In this document: positions 35,306-44,244 of the stretch, piece by piece
Position numbering within the stretch: the first letter of the stretch is position 1
Layout: each line of letters starts with the position of its first letter
Origin: Lachnospiraceae bacterium
Lineage (GTDB): Bacteria; Bacillota; Clostridia; Lachnospirales; Lachnospiraceae
Direction of reading: 5' to 3'
NCBI GenBank assembly: GCA_022792335.1
Contig: JAAWAV010000020.1
Span: 54,631-118,630, forward strand
Length of the DNA stretch: 64,000 nt
Program-made: the position numbers and the translations under genes
Notes under the pieces: generated by a model
Told to the model about the DNA's origin: nothing
Databases searched by the model: none
The model's input: only the letters and a program-made list of their open reading frames with translations

Positions 35306-35890
35306 ATGGGAAAGATTACGGTAGAAACATGTGAGATTGAGGGCCTGAAGGTGATTACCCCGGCGGTATTTGGCGATGAGCGGGGATATTTTATGGAAAC
35401 TTACAATTATAATGACTATAAAGAGGCTGGGATTGATCTGGAGTTTGTGCAGGATAATCAGTCCAGCTCTAGAAAGGGAGTCCTCCGGGGACTTCACTTT
35501 CAGATTCACTACCCGCAGGATAAGCTGGTGAGAGTTGTAAGTGGAGAGGTGTTTGATGTGGCTGTGGATCTGAGGCCGGGATCGAAAACCTTTGGAAAAT
35601 GGTACGGAGTACGCCTCTCAGCGGAGAATAAAAAACAGTTTTTCATTCCCAAGAACTTTGCCCATGGATTCATTGTTCTGTCAGAGTCAGCGGAATTTGC
35701 CTATAAATGTACGGATTTTTATCACCCCAATGACGAGGGCGGACTGAAATGGAACGATCCGCAGATCGGTGTGGAATGGCCGATGCCGGAGGGGATGGAG
35801 ACGGCAGATTTGATTATTTCCGAGAAGGATCAGAAGTGGGACGGCATTGCAGCATATGCTGCAGCTATGGCGGCCAGTAGAGGTGAGTAA
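35306..35890 (+). CDS. rfbC: dTDP-4-dehydrorhamnose 3,5-epimerase
   Basis: 194 residues from ATG 35306, which has GAGAGGGAACGG upstream; an ATG at 35273 is less likely. The RmlC cupin motifs are present: DERGYFMETYN, the catalytic-His motif VLRGLHFQIHYPQDKLV and the Tyr-containing EFAYKCTDFYHP. It makes dTDP-4-keto-L-rhamnose, the third step to dTDP-L-rhamnose. The other rml genes are not in this window. It lies directly upstream of the exporter genes, which suggests that the exported polymer contains rhamnose. Confidence 0.95.
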   Translation: MGKITVETCEIEGLKVITPAVFGDERGYFMETYNYNDYKEAGIDLEFVQDNQSSSRKGVLRGLHFQIHYPQDKLVRVVSGEVFDVAVDLRPGSKTFGKWYGVRLSAENKKQFFIPKNFAHGFIVLSESAEFAYKCTDFYHPNDEGGLKWNDPQIGVEWPMPEGMETADLIISEKDQKWDGIAAYAAAMAASRGE

Positions 35891-35893
35891 TTC

Positions 35894-36724
35894 ATGTCAG
35901 AGGGAAAGAAGGGGGCTTCTCTGCCCAGGGAAATGATAGAAAACAGGAGACTGATTTGGTCCTTGGCCAAAAATGATTTCCGGACGAAATATGCCGGTTC
36001 TTATTTTGGAACCGTCTGGGCCTTTATTCAGCCGATTGTGACCGTGCTGGTATACTGGTTTGTATTTCAGAAGGGACTCAAGGCAAGCGATATTTCTCTG
36101 TCGCCGGGTGTGGATGTGCCCTTTGTTCTCTGGCTGATCGCCGGTCTTGTGCCCTGGTTTTTTTTCTCCGATGCCTGGGGGGCCGGAACCAATACTCTGA
36201 ACGAATATGCATATCTGGTAAAGAAAGTAGTCTTTAACGTCAGTATTCTGCCGATTGTCAAAATTTTTTCCGCCTTATTTGTGCATGTGGCGTTTCTGAT
36301 TCTGGCGATTGTGATCTACTGCTGCTACGGGAAATTTCCGGATCTGTACTATCTGCAGCTCATTTATTACTCTTTCTGTACGTTTATGCTGGTTCTCGGA
36401 ATCTCCTATGCAACTTCAGCTATCGTTGTGTTTTTCAAAGACCTGACTCAGATTGTGGGTATTATCCTTCAGGTAGGCATCTGGATGACGCCGATTATGT
36501 GGGATTTGGAGACTATGGAGATTTCCCCGGCAATTAAGGGGATTTTCAAGCTGAATCCTCTGTATTACATTACATCCGGGTACAGGAATGTATTCATATA
36601 TAAAGTAAATTTTTGGGAACAGCCGGGGCTCACTCTCTATTTTTGGGGGGTTACGCTGGTGATGTTCGGAATCGGAATGATAATCTTCAAGCGCTTGAAG
36701 GTGCATTTTGCGGATGTATTATGA
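35894..36724 (+). CDS. wzm: Polysaccharide ABC exporter permease (Wzm/RgpC type)
   Basis: 276 residues with six membrane segments, ABC-2 type. The segments LIWSLAKNDFRTKYAGSYFG at the start and LNPLYYITSGYRNVF near the end are characteristic of Wzm, TagG and RgpC. It forms the channel that moves undecaprenyl-linked polymer across the membrane, powered by the ATPase encoded 13 bases downstream. It follows rfbC by three bases. Confidence 0.93.
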   Translation: MSEGKKGASLPREMIENRRLIWSLAKNDFRTKYAGSYFGTVWAFIQPIVTVLVYWFVFQKGLKASDISLSPGVDVPFVLWLIAGLVPWFFFSDAWGAGTNTLNEYAYLVKKVVFNVSILPIVKIFSALFVHVAFLILAIVIYCCYGKFPDLYYLQLIYYSFCTFMLVLGISYATSAIVVFFKDLTQIVGIILQVGIWMTPIMWDLETMEISPAIKGIFKLNPLYYITSGYRNVFIYKVNFWEQPGLTLYFWGVTLVMFGIGMIIFKRLKVHFADVL

Positions 36725-36737
36725 TGGAGTGTGAAGG

Positions 36738-38003
36738 ATGAGTGAAACAGCGATTGGCGTAGATAACGTCAGCAAGATGTATAAGTTATACGAAAAGCCG
36801 GGAGATCGGCTGAAAGAAGCGCTGGGGCTGACCAGAGAAAAAAGGTACGTGGAACATTATGCCTTAAACGGAGTCTCCTTTGAGGTGAAAAAGGGAGAGA
36901 CCGTGGGGTTAATTGGCACGAATGGTTCCGGAAAATCTACAATGCTAAAGGTGATTACCGGAATATTAAACCCGACCGGAGGCTCGGTTGAGATAGAGGG
37001 GCGGATATCCGCCCTTTTGGAGCTGGGCGCTGGTTTTAATATGGAATACAGCGGACTGGAAAATGTATACCTGAACGGTACGATGATTGGCTTTAAACGG
37101 GAAGAGATTGACGCGCGCCTGGAGGAAATTCTAAAATTTGCGGACATCGGAGACTTTGTGTATCAACCGGTCAAAACTTATTCCAGCGGTATGTTTGTCC
37201 GGCTGGCGTTTGCGGTGGCCATCAACATTGATCCGGAAATTCTCATTGTAGATGAGGCGCTGTCTGTGGGGGACGTATTTTTTCAGGCCAAATGCTATAA
37301 GAAATTTGAAGAGTTTAAAGAGCAGGGGAAGACGATTCTTTTTGTCAGCCATGATCTGGGAAGCGTTTCCAAATACTGTGATCGCGTGATCCTATTAAAT
37401 AAAGGAGAGAAAGTCATGGAGGGGGAACCGAAGCCGGTCATCGATACGTACAAACGGCTTCTGGTACATCAGTTTGGCGGTTCTTCCGAAGCGCAGGAAA
37501 AGCAGGGAACTGAAAAAGTAAAGGCAGGGTGGAAAGAAAATCTGAATAACAATCCCAATTGCTTGGAGTACGGGAACGGAGAGGCCCATATTGTGGATTA
37601 TGCCGTGTTGGATTCGAGCGGCATGGTGACGAACAGTATCTCCAAGGGAGAGAACTTTACTGTAAAATTCCGGGTGATTTTTCAGAATGATATAGTCAAT
37701 CCAATTTTTGCATTTACCATAAAAGACCTGAAAGGAACGGAGATCACCGGGACAAATACGATGTTTGAGCATGTCTATGTGGATCATACGGCGGCCGGAG
37801 ACAGCAAAATCGTTTCTTTCACTCAGGAAATGAATCTTCAGGGTGGAGAGTATCTGCTGTCTTTGGGGTGTACCGGTTACAGCGGGGATGAATTTCAAGT
37901 CTATCATCGTCTATACGACGTGTGCAACATTACGGTGATATCGGATAAAAATTCTGTGGGGTATTATGATATGAATTCACAGATAGAAATATCCGGGTCG
38001 TAG
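36738..38003 (+). CDS. wzt: Polysaccharide ABC exporter ATPase with C-terminal substrate domain (Wzt)
   Basis: 421 residues. The ABC domain at 1-245 has Walker A GTNGSGKST, signature YSSGMFVRLAFA, Walker B ILIVDEALSVGD and switch FVSHDLGSV. A C-terminal Wzt_C-type beta-sandwich at about 275-410 (VDYAVLDSSGMVTNSISKG, then GEYLLSLGCTGYSG) follows. In Wzt of E. coli O8/O9a this domain recognises the capped, non-reducing end of the polymer. Its presence here agrees with a methyltransferase/kinase-like capping pair upstream. The Walker and signature residues are all intact. Confidence 0.93.
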   Translation: MSETAIGVDNVSKMYKLYEKPGDRLKEALGLTREKRYVEHYALNGVSFEVKKGETVGLIGTNGSGKSTMLKVITGILNPTGGSVEIEGRISALLELGAGFNMEYSGLENVYLNGTMIGFKREEIDARLEEILKFADIGDFVYQPVKTYSSGMFVRLAFAVAINIDPEILIVDEALSVGDVFFQAKCYKKFEEFKEQGKTILFVSHDLGSVSKYCDRVILLNKGEKVMEGEPKPVIDTYKRLLVHQFGGSSEAQEKQGTEKVKAGWKENLNNNPNCLEYGNGEAHIVDYAVLDSSGMVTNSISKGENFTVKFRVIFQNDIVNPIFAFTIKDLKGTEITGTNTMFEHVYVDHTAAGDSKIVSFTQEMNLQGGEYLLSLGCTGYSGDEFQVYHRLYDVCNITVISDKNSVGYYDMNSQIEISGS

Positions 38004-38010
38004 TGTAGGT

Positions 38011-38037
38011 CCAAACAGCAGATTTCTTGCTGTCTGG
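38011..38037 (+). other. Short hairpin between wzt and the next glycosyltransferase
   Basis: ACAGCA pairs with TGCTGT around a GATTTCT-type loop, with outer CCA/TGG. There is no T-tract, so it is more likely an mRNA-stability element than a terminator. Confidence 0.35.
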
Positions 38038-38089
38038 AGGCAGAAGGAAACCGCAAAAGGGCGGCGCAGAAGGATAAAAAGGAGACAAA

Positions 38090-38923
38090 ATGAAACCGTT
38101 GGTGAGTGTATGTATTCCGGCTTATAACAGTGCGAGGTATATTGAGGATACTGTGACATCCGTACTAAACCAGAGTTACTCCCATGTGGAGGTAGTGATA
38201 GTGGATGATGGGTCCGTGGATAATACCTGTGAGATTGTCAGTTCCATTCAGGATGAGAGAGTTCGTCTGATAAGGAATGAGACGAATCTGGGAATGACGG
38301 CGAACTGGAATAAATGTGTCAGGGAGACGAAAGGGAAGTATGTTAAGCTTCTCTGCGCCGATGATGTTCTGTATAGAGATAGTCTCCGCAAGGAGATGGC
38401 CGCCATGTTAAAGCATCCGGATGTGGCGTTGGTGGTAAGCGATACGGCGCTGATTGATGAGGATGGAAAGAAGAGAGGGCGTTTTAAGCGCTATCCTCGT
38501 CATGGGAAAGTGGATGGAAAAAAGGTGGCCAAGCGGTCCTTGATGTTAAAAAGCTACTTTGGGGCGCCCTGTAATACGCTGTTTTCCCGGGAAGCCTATG
38601 AAAAGGCCGGGGGATTTGACGTGGATTTTCCCTATATCCTGGATTTTGATTTGTGGATTCGCATTGCCTGTATGGGGAGTGTTTATGTCATCCATGAGGA
38701 ATTAAATGGTTTCCGGGTGAGGAATGATTCCAACACCGGAAGGCTGATTCGCGGAGGAAGGCCTGTCTACAATGATGAACATAGAAGGCTTGTGGAGAAA
38801 CATAATGCAATTGGCATCGTCCATTTAAATAGATTGGAACGTTTTATCGGAGTATGCTCCAGGAAAATCAGAAATGAACTGATAGCTGTTTATCTGAGGG
38901 TAAATGCAAGACATCTGGGGTAA
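38090..38923 (+). CDS. GT2 glycosyltransferase
   Basis: 277 residues. A standard GT-A fold: VSVCIPAYNSARYIEDTV, VIVDDGSVDNT, NLGMTANWNKCV, LLCADDVLYRDSL (DXD-type site at CADD) and LDFDLWIRIACMGS. The C-terminal 60 residues are helical and basic. It has AAGGAG upstream and is 86 bases after wzt. It likely adds one sugar of the repeat or side chain; donor unknown. Confidence 0.87.
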   Translation: MKPLVSVCIPAYNSARYIEDTVTSVLNQSYSHVEVVIVDDGSVDNTCEIVSSIQDERVRLIRNETNLGMTANWNKCVRETKGKYVKLLCADDVLYRDSLRKEMAAMLKHPDVALVVSDTALIDEDGKKRGRFKRYPRHGKVDGKKVAKRSLMLKSYFGAPCNTLFSREAYEKAGGFDVDFPYILDFDLWIRIACMGSVYVIHEELNGFRVRNDSNTGRLIRGGRPVYNDEHRRLVEKHNAIGIVHLNRLERFIGVCSRKIRNELIAVYLRVNARHLG

Positions 38924-38967
38924 TGCGAAAGAGAGCAGCAAAGGGTAAAGAACGAAGGAGTGACAGA

Positions 38968-41460
38968 ATGATGAAAAGACTTAAGAGACGGGCGGCCTCA
39001 TGGCTGGCGATGGTACTTGTGATGTCCCTGATTGGGGGAAATCTTGTCGTCGGGGCAGCTCCGTCCGAAACATCTTCCGACGCTTTCCGGGAAGAGACGG
39101 AAAACTCTGTGGAGACGGAAGCGGAAAGTACGAAAAGCGGAGCGGAGGCTGGCGCCTCGGAGGAAGAGAAACGTCCAGATGAAGAAGGGGATGTGACGGA
39201 GGAGTCGCAGACCGTGGAAGATACAACAGAAGAAAAAGAGACAGAGGAGAAAACGACAGAAGAAAAGACAACAGAAGAAAGTTTCACAGAAGATACAAAA
39301 GAAGAGTCTATGGAAGAAACAGAAGAGTCAGGCGAGACGGACGAATCAGAGGGAGAATCCTCAGGGGAGGAGACTGGTTCAGAGGATACAAAGGAGACGG
39401 ATCCGGAATCGTCAAAAGAGCGTGAGACAGAATCTTCTGGAGAGGAGACAGAATCAGAATCTTCAGAGGAAGTGAGCGAAGAACTGATTGGTCAGTATTT
39501 CGCCGAGGAAAATCCGGCAGAATGGCTTTTCTATAATACCTATATTCAGGGAGAAGGATGGCAGGGAGCGGATGCCAAAGCCGGCGCTACCAGCGGAAGA
39601 GAAAATTCCGGGAAAAATATAGAGGCGCTTCGGATTGGATTAAAGCAGGATCTCTATCCTGCATCCGGTATCCGGTACCGGGTCCATATGCAAACCTACG
39701 GATGGCTGGATTATACCTCCGGTGACAGTAGTGGGAACATCGGATCTGGAAAAAGGACGGAAGCCGTTCAGATGACTCTATCTGGAAGCATTGCTTCCGT
39801 CTATGATATTTATTATCGGACCTATGTGCAGGATTACGGCTGGCTGGGCTGGGCGAAAAACGGGGATCAAGCTGGTTCCATGAGCTGCTCCAAGAGACTG
39901 GAGGCTATCCAGATTGTGCTGGTGAAAAAGGGAGGAGCGGCGCCTGGCTCCACAGAACGGCCTCTGGTGATTCCGCAGGGGGGAGCTACGCCTTCTTATC
40001 CCAACACTCATGTAAATACTGGAAATAACAAGGAAGATATTCTGGCAATTGCAAAGACTCAGGTAGGATACCAGATTGATTCCGAAGGTAAGACAAAATA
40101 CGGAAGTTGGTACGGAAACTATATCAACGGTGATGAATCTTTTTACGCGTCAGCCGCCTGGTGCGCCATGTTTGTAAGCTGGTGCGCCGATCAGGCCGGG
40201 ATATCTACGGACAATTTTCGCTTTCATTCCTATACGCCGACCATGAGGAGCTGGTACTTGAACCGGGGGCGTTGGTTTGAGCGGGACGATACCTCCTATA
40301 CTCCTCAGAGAGGCGATCTGATCTTTTTCAAATACGCGGGAGGAAACGATAACATTGTAAACCATGTGGGGCTTGTCACGGGAGTTTCGAAAGACTATGT
40401 GGAAACCATCGAGGGGAATACCAGTGATTCCGTAAAAGAACGAAGGTATGCGCGTTCGGACTCCCATATCATCGGATATGCAGTGCCGGGATACAATAAA
40501 ATCGGAGGCAGCGGCAATTTCGGAGACAGCGATGCGACAGGAAAGCTTATCGGCTATACTGCCTATGTGGAGGGAAAAGGCTGGGATTCCATACGGTATG
40601 ACGAAGAGCAGAGCGGCTCTGTGGGAAGCTCGAAACGGATGCAGGCCTTAAAGGTACAGCTTACGAATCCGGTTGCTTCCGGCAGCGTTACCTACCGAGT
40701 ACATATGCAGACCTACGGCTGGCAGGACTGGGTAAAGGACGGAGCAGTTGCTGGAATTACCAATGAGCTAAAACGGATGGAGGCTGTCCAGATTAAGCTG
40801 ACAGGCGAGATGGCCAACCGCTACGATATCTACTACAGGACTCATGTTCAGACCTATGGCTGGCTGGACTGGGCAAAGAATGGGGAGAGCGCCGGTTCGG
40901 AAGGATGCAGCAAACGGGTGGAGGCGATTCAGATTGTTCTGGTGCCCAAAGGCGGAAAGGCGCCTGGAAGTACACAGACTCCTTACCGGGTAAAATTAAA
41001 TATCGCTTATACTTCTCATGTCCAGACCTATGGCTGGCAAGACTGGGTTTACAATGGCGGGACCAGTGGGACCAGCGGAAAGTCTAAACGCCTGGAGGGA
41101 ATCAAGATTCGGCTTGACAATCCGACATCTCTGAGTGCCGGGGTAGAATATCAGACCCATGTCCAGACCTATGGCTGGGAAAATACGTGGAAGAAAAACG
41201 GGGAATTGAGTGGAACCAGCGGAAAATCCAAACGTCTGGAGGCTATCCGGATTCGTCTGACCGGGGAGATGGCGTCCAAGTACGATGTGTATTACCGGGT
41301 TCATGCGCAGACCTATGGCTGGCTCGGCTGGGCGAAGAACGGAGAAGAAGCAGGAACAGAAGGGTACAGCAAACGGCTGGAAGCCATCGAGATTGTCCTG
41401 GTTCTGAAGGGGCAGGCGGCGCCTGGGAGTACAGCAAACCGTTATATAAAAAGGGGGTAG
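38968..41460 (+). CDS. Secreted CHAP-domain wall hydrolase with nine ChW repeats
   Basis: Start at ATG 38968 (AAGGAG seven bases upstream), 830 residues. A signal peptide (to about residue 30) is followed by a Glu/Thr/Ser-rich stretch to about 185. Three ChW repeats come next (about 190-335), then a CHAP/NlpC-type amidase domain at about 345-505. Its likely catalytic residues are Cys399 (AAWCAMFVSWCAD) and His466 (NHVGLVTG), with EGNTSD after. Six more ChW repeats fill 524-829. Each ChW unit has the form THVQTYGWQDWVxNG...SKRLEAIxI, arranged in triads. It probably cuts peptidoglycan peptides and is held to the wall by the ChW units. The role of the ChW ligand is inference. Confidence 0.9.
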   Translation: MMKRLKRRAASWLAMVLVMSLIGGNLVVGAAPSETSSDAFREETENSVETEAESTKSGAEAGASEEEKRPDEEGDVTEESQTVEDTTEEKETEEKTTEEKTTEESFTEDTKEESMEETEESGETDESEGESSGEETGSEDTKETDPESSKERETESSGEETESESSEEVSEELIGQYFAEENPAEWLFYNTYIQGEGWQGADAKAGATSGRENSGKNIEALRIGLKQDLYPASGIRYRVHMQTYGWLDYTSGDSSGNIGSGKRTEAVQMTLSGSIASVYDIYYRTYVQDYGWLGWAKNGDQAGSMSCSKRLEAIQIVLVKKGGAAPGSTERPLVIPQGGATPSYPNTHVNTGNNKEDILAIAKTQVGYQIDSEGKTKYGSWYGNYINGDESFYASAAWCAMFVSWCADQAGISTDNFRFHSYTPTMRSWYLNRGRWFERDDTSYTPQRGDLIFFKYAGGNDNIVNHVGLVTGVSKDYVETIEGNTSDSVKERRYARSDSHIIGYAVPGYNKIGGSGNFGDSDATGKLIGYTAYVEGKGWDSIRYDEEQSGSVGSSKRMQALKVQLTNPVASGSVTYRVHMQTYGWQDWVKDGAVAGITNELKRMEAVQIKLTGEMANRYDIYYRTHVQTYGWLDWAKNGESAGSEGCSKRVEAIQIVLVPKGGKAPGSTQTPYRVKLNIAYTSHVQTYGWQDWVYNGGTSGTSGKSKRLEGIKIRLDNPTSLSAGVEYQTHVQTYGWENTWKKNGELSGTSGKSKRLEAIRIRLTGEMASKYDVYYRVHAQTYGWLGWAKNGEEAGTEGYSKRLEAIEIVLVLKGQAAPGSTANRYIKRG
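39510..41455 (+). repeat. ChW repeat arrays of the CHAP protein (three triads)
   Basis: Nine copies of a unit of about 45-50 codons lie in two blocks, 39510-39955 and about 40540-41455. The third unit of each triad starts YDIYYR or YDVYYR and ends with a Lys-Gly-rich linker APGST. Codons for SKRLEA recur with silent changes. Confidence 0.85.
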
Positions 41461-41469
41461 AGGTAAGAG

Positions 41470-44151
41470 ATGAGAAAAGGCAGAAAGATAGTTAAGAAAG
41501 TCATCGCGATGGGGGTGGCGGCATCTTTGTTCTTCTGTACGGGGGTGTCAGCATTTGCAAAACAGCCGCAGAGCGCCGGTGAAGCTGGGGCAGAGTCGGA
41601 ATCCCTTCGCCTGGAAACAGGGCTGCAGCCAGAGGCCGGGGCGGAGACAGAAGTACGGCCGGAATCTGCGGAGGATACGACAGTTGCTCCGGAAGCAGAA
41701 ATTACTGAGACAGAAAGAAAGCCGGAATCTACGCAGGCAGAAGAGACGAAGATAGAAGAGACATCTGCTTCAGAGGCAGAGACAAGGGAGACAGAGGAGA
41801 CGACCCTTTCAGAGGCCGAAGAGGATGAGACGGAAGATGCGGAAACGACTGCTCCGGAAGTTGAAGAGCAGGAAACAAAAGAAACAGTCCCCCCGGAAAC
41901 AGAGATACTGGAAGGGGTAAAGACACAGCAAGAAAGCCTGTCTTTGGCGGCAGAGGCACAACAGGAGCCTTACTATACGCAGGAAGAACATATAAGCCTG
42001 TACCAGTTTGGTGAGTTTCCCCAGGAAAATAACATTCCCAGATATGCGGCTAGTTCGAACTGGCAGGGGGCGGAGCAGGCCATTTATAACAGTCTGAATG
42101 GGATTGAGCAGACTTTAGACCTGTCCCGCTGGACGCTTTCAGTACCGGAAGTAAAGGTGATGGTGACGAATGTGATCAACCATTCGCCGGAACTCTTCTA
42201 TGTGGGAAATTCTTACAGCGTCAGATACAATACTTCGGGAACTGTCTTTGACGTAACGTGGAACTATCTGGAATCGGACAAAACAAAGGTTCGTGAGATG
42301 AAAGGGGCGATGGAACGGCGTCGGGCAGAAATCCTTAGCAGAGTGGAATCGGGAATGACAGATGTTGAAAAACTGATGGTAATCCACGATGCTCTGGTTA
42401 TGAATACGACTTATTCCATGAAAACAACCTGGCAGCCGGCTGGAACTTCAGGCGGAGGAGGATGCTACACTGCTTACTGTGTCCTGGTGGAAGGCTTGGG
42501 GGTGTGTCATGGATACGCGCTGGCTTTTTCCTATCTGGCATCAGAAGTCGGGATCGATACGCGGTTTGTGGCCGGAAGCAGAATCAATCATGCCTGGAAC
42601 TTGGTTCTGGTAGACGGGAACTGGTATCATCTGGACTGTACCTGGGACGATCCGGTACTTGGACGAAGCGTTACGGAGACGGTGCGTCATAACAATTTTT
42701 TGCTGAGCGACGCGGCGATTCGAAGAACGGGACACAGTGTCTGGGACGATTCGTCTCTGAGCAGTACTTCCACCAGGTTTGATAATTATTACTGGAGAGA
42801 ACTGGAAGGACCGATCATAAAAGGAAAGGGAGGCTGGCTCAATCTTTCTCCTGATCTGACCGGGTACGAAACGATTACGGAAGCATATGCCCAAAACGGG
42901 ACCGTCTACTATGTGGTAAGAAATGCTTCCGGAGCCAAGACGACGAAAACTCTTCCGGAAGCGGGAGTACCGGTGGTGGCAAAACGGCTGGTCACTCCAA
43001 TTACTGATTTTTCTCTGAATCACAGCTCCTGTCATCTGGAAATTGGGGAAAGTATACAGCTTACAGTGGGAAATTTGACGCCTTCCGATGCGACAGATAC
43101 CCTTGCGGCCATTGCCTGGAGCAGCTCCAATGAGTCAGTAGCCCAGGTACATGAGGGAAGAGTTGTGGCAGTAGGAAACGGAGCGGCGGAGATTACGGCG
43201 ACTGCCGGAAATCTGAAGAAAACCTGTAAAGTAACAGTGGGAGCAGGAAGTGTCCGTTACCAGACCCATGTACAGAGTATCGGATGGCAGGACTGGAAGT
43301 CAGACGGGGCGCTCAGTGGTACGATCGATTCCTCCAAACGCCTAGAATCGATCCAGATCTGCCTGGATGGTCAGGGATATTCCGGAGGAATCCGTTACCA
43401 GACCCATGTACAAAGTATCGGATGGCAGGGCTGGAAAGCAAATGGAGAACTCAGCGGTACGACCAACCAGTCGAAACGGCTGGAAGCCATCCAAATTGAA
43501 TTAACTGGAGAGATGGCGGCCCGTTATGATGTTTATTACAGAGTCCATGCTCAGACCTTCGGTTGGCTGGACTGGGCGAAAAACGGCGAGAGTGCGGGTA
43601 CAGAGGGACTGAGCAAGCGCCTGGAAGCCATTGAGATCCGGCTGGTAGCGAAAAACGCCAAGGCTCCTGGCAATACGGAAATGCCCTATGTGAAAATTAA
43701 CAATATTTATTATCAGACGCATGTGCAGACTTATGGGTGGCAGGATTATGTAGCCAATGGTACCGTATCTGGAACGGAAGGAAAGTCCAAACGCCTGGAA
43801 GGAATCCGGATTATCCTGGGACAGCATGAGGCGGGAAGTCTGGAATACAGTACGCATGTGCAGACCTATGGCTGGCAGGATTACGTGTCAGAAGGAAAAC
43901 TCTCCGGAACGGAAGGAAAGTCCAAACGTCTGGAGGCTATTAAGCTTCGGCTGACCGGGATGATGGCCAGACAGTATGACGTCTATTACAGAGTCCATGT
44001 GCAGACCTATGGTTGGCTGGACTGGGCGAAGAACGGTGAGGCAGCCGGCACAGAAGGCATGAGTAAGCGCCTGGAGGGAATCCAGATTATGCTGGTACCG
44101 AAGGGAGGCGCAGCTCCCGGTTCTACGGCAAGGGCTTATCTGAAACGATAA
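41470..44151 (+). CDS. Secreted transglutaminase-like protein with Big2 domain and six ChW repeats
   Basis: 893 residues. Signal peptide to about 31 (GVSAFA), then a long Glu/Thr-rich region to about 165. A transglutaminase-like domain spans about 275-400 with an apparent triad: Cys346 in GVCHGYALAFSYL, His374 in RINHAWNLV and Asp389 in WYHLDCTWDDP. A Big2 Ig-like domain follows at about 511-592 (ITDFSLNHSSCHLEIGESIQ to NLKKTCKVTV). Six ChW repeats in two triads occupy 594-891. Bacterial members of this fold are often proteases or amidases rather than cross-linkers, so the reaction is open. It lies 9 bases after the CHAP protein gene. Confidence 0.88.
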   Translation: MRKGRKIVKKVIAMGVAASLFFCTGVSAFAKQPQSAGEAGAESESLRLETGLQPEAGAETEVRPESAEDTTVAPEAEITETERKPESTQAEETKIEETSASEAETRETEETTLSEAEEDETEDAETTAPEVEEQETKETVPPETEILEGVKTQQESLSLAAEAQQEPYYTQEEHISLYQFGEFPQENNIPRYAASSNWQGAEQAIYNSLNGIEQTLDLSRWTLSVPEVKVMVTNVINHSPELFYVGNSYSVRYNTSGTVFDVTWNYLESDKTKVREMKGAMERRRAEILSRVESGMTDVEKLMVIHDALVMNTTYSMKTTWQPAGTSGGGGCYTAYCVLVEGLGVCHGYALAFSYLASEVGIDTRFVAGSRINHAWNLVLVDGNWYHLDCTWDDPVLGRSVTETVRHNNFLLSDAAIRRTGHSVWDDSSLSSTSTRFDNYYWRELEGPIIKGKGGWLNLSPDLTGYETITEAYAQNGTVYYVVRNASGAKTTKTLPEAGVPVVAKRLVTPITDFSLNHSSCHLEIGESIQLTVGNLTPSDATDTLAAIAWSSSNESVAQVHEGRVVAVGNGAAEITATAGNLKKTCKVTVGAGSVRYQTHVQSIGWQDWKSDGALSGTIDSSKRLESIQICLDGQGYSGGIRYQTHVQSIGWQGWKANGELSGTTNQSKRLEAIQIELTGEMAARYDVYYRVHAQTFGWLDWAKNGESAGTEGLSKRLEAIEIRLVAKNAKAPGNTEMPYVKINNIYYQTHVQTYGWQDYVANGTVSGTEGKSKRLEGIRIILGQHEAGSLEYSTHVQTYGWQDYVSEGKLSGTEGKSKRLEAIKLRLTGMMARQYDVYYRVHVQTYGWLDWAKNGEAAGTEGMSKRLEGIQIMLVPKGGAAPGSTARAYLKR

Positions 44152-44244
44152 TCACCCAGATAGTTTGTTGTGAAAAAATTAAGATGTATTTTAGAGACAG
44201 GTATGGTAAAATAAAAGGCAAAATAGATGCGAAAGGAGAGGAAA

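Noticed and set aside
39510..44140. CRISPR-like periodic repeats
   Set aside because: The repeats are in-frame protein-coding ChW units with silent changes and no constant direct repeat or spacer pattern.
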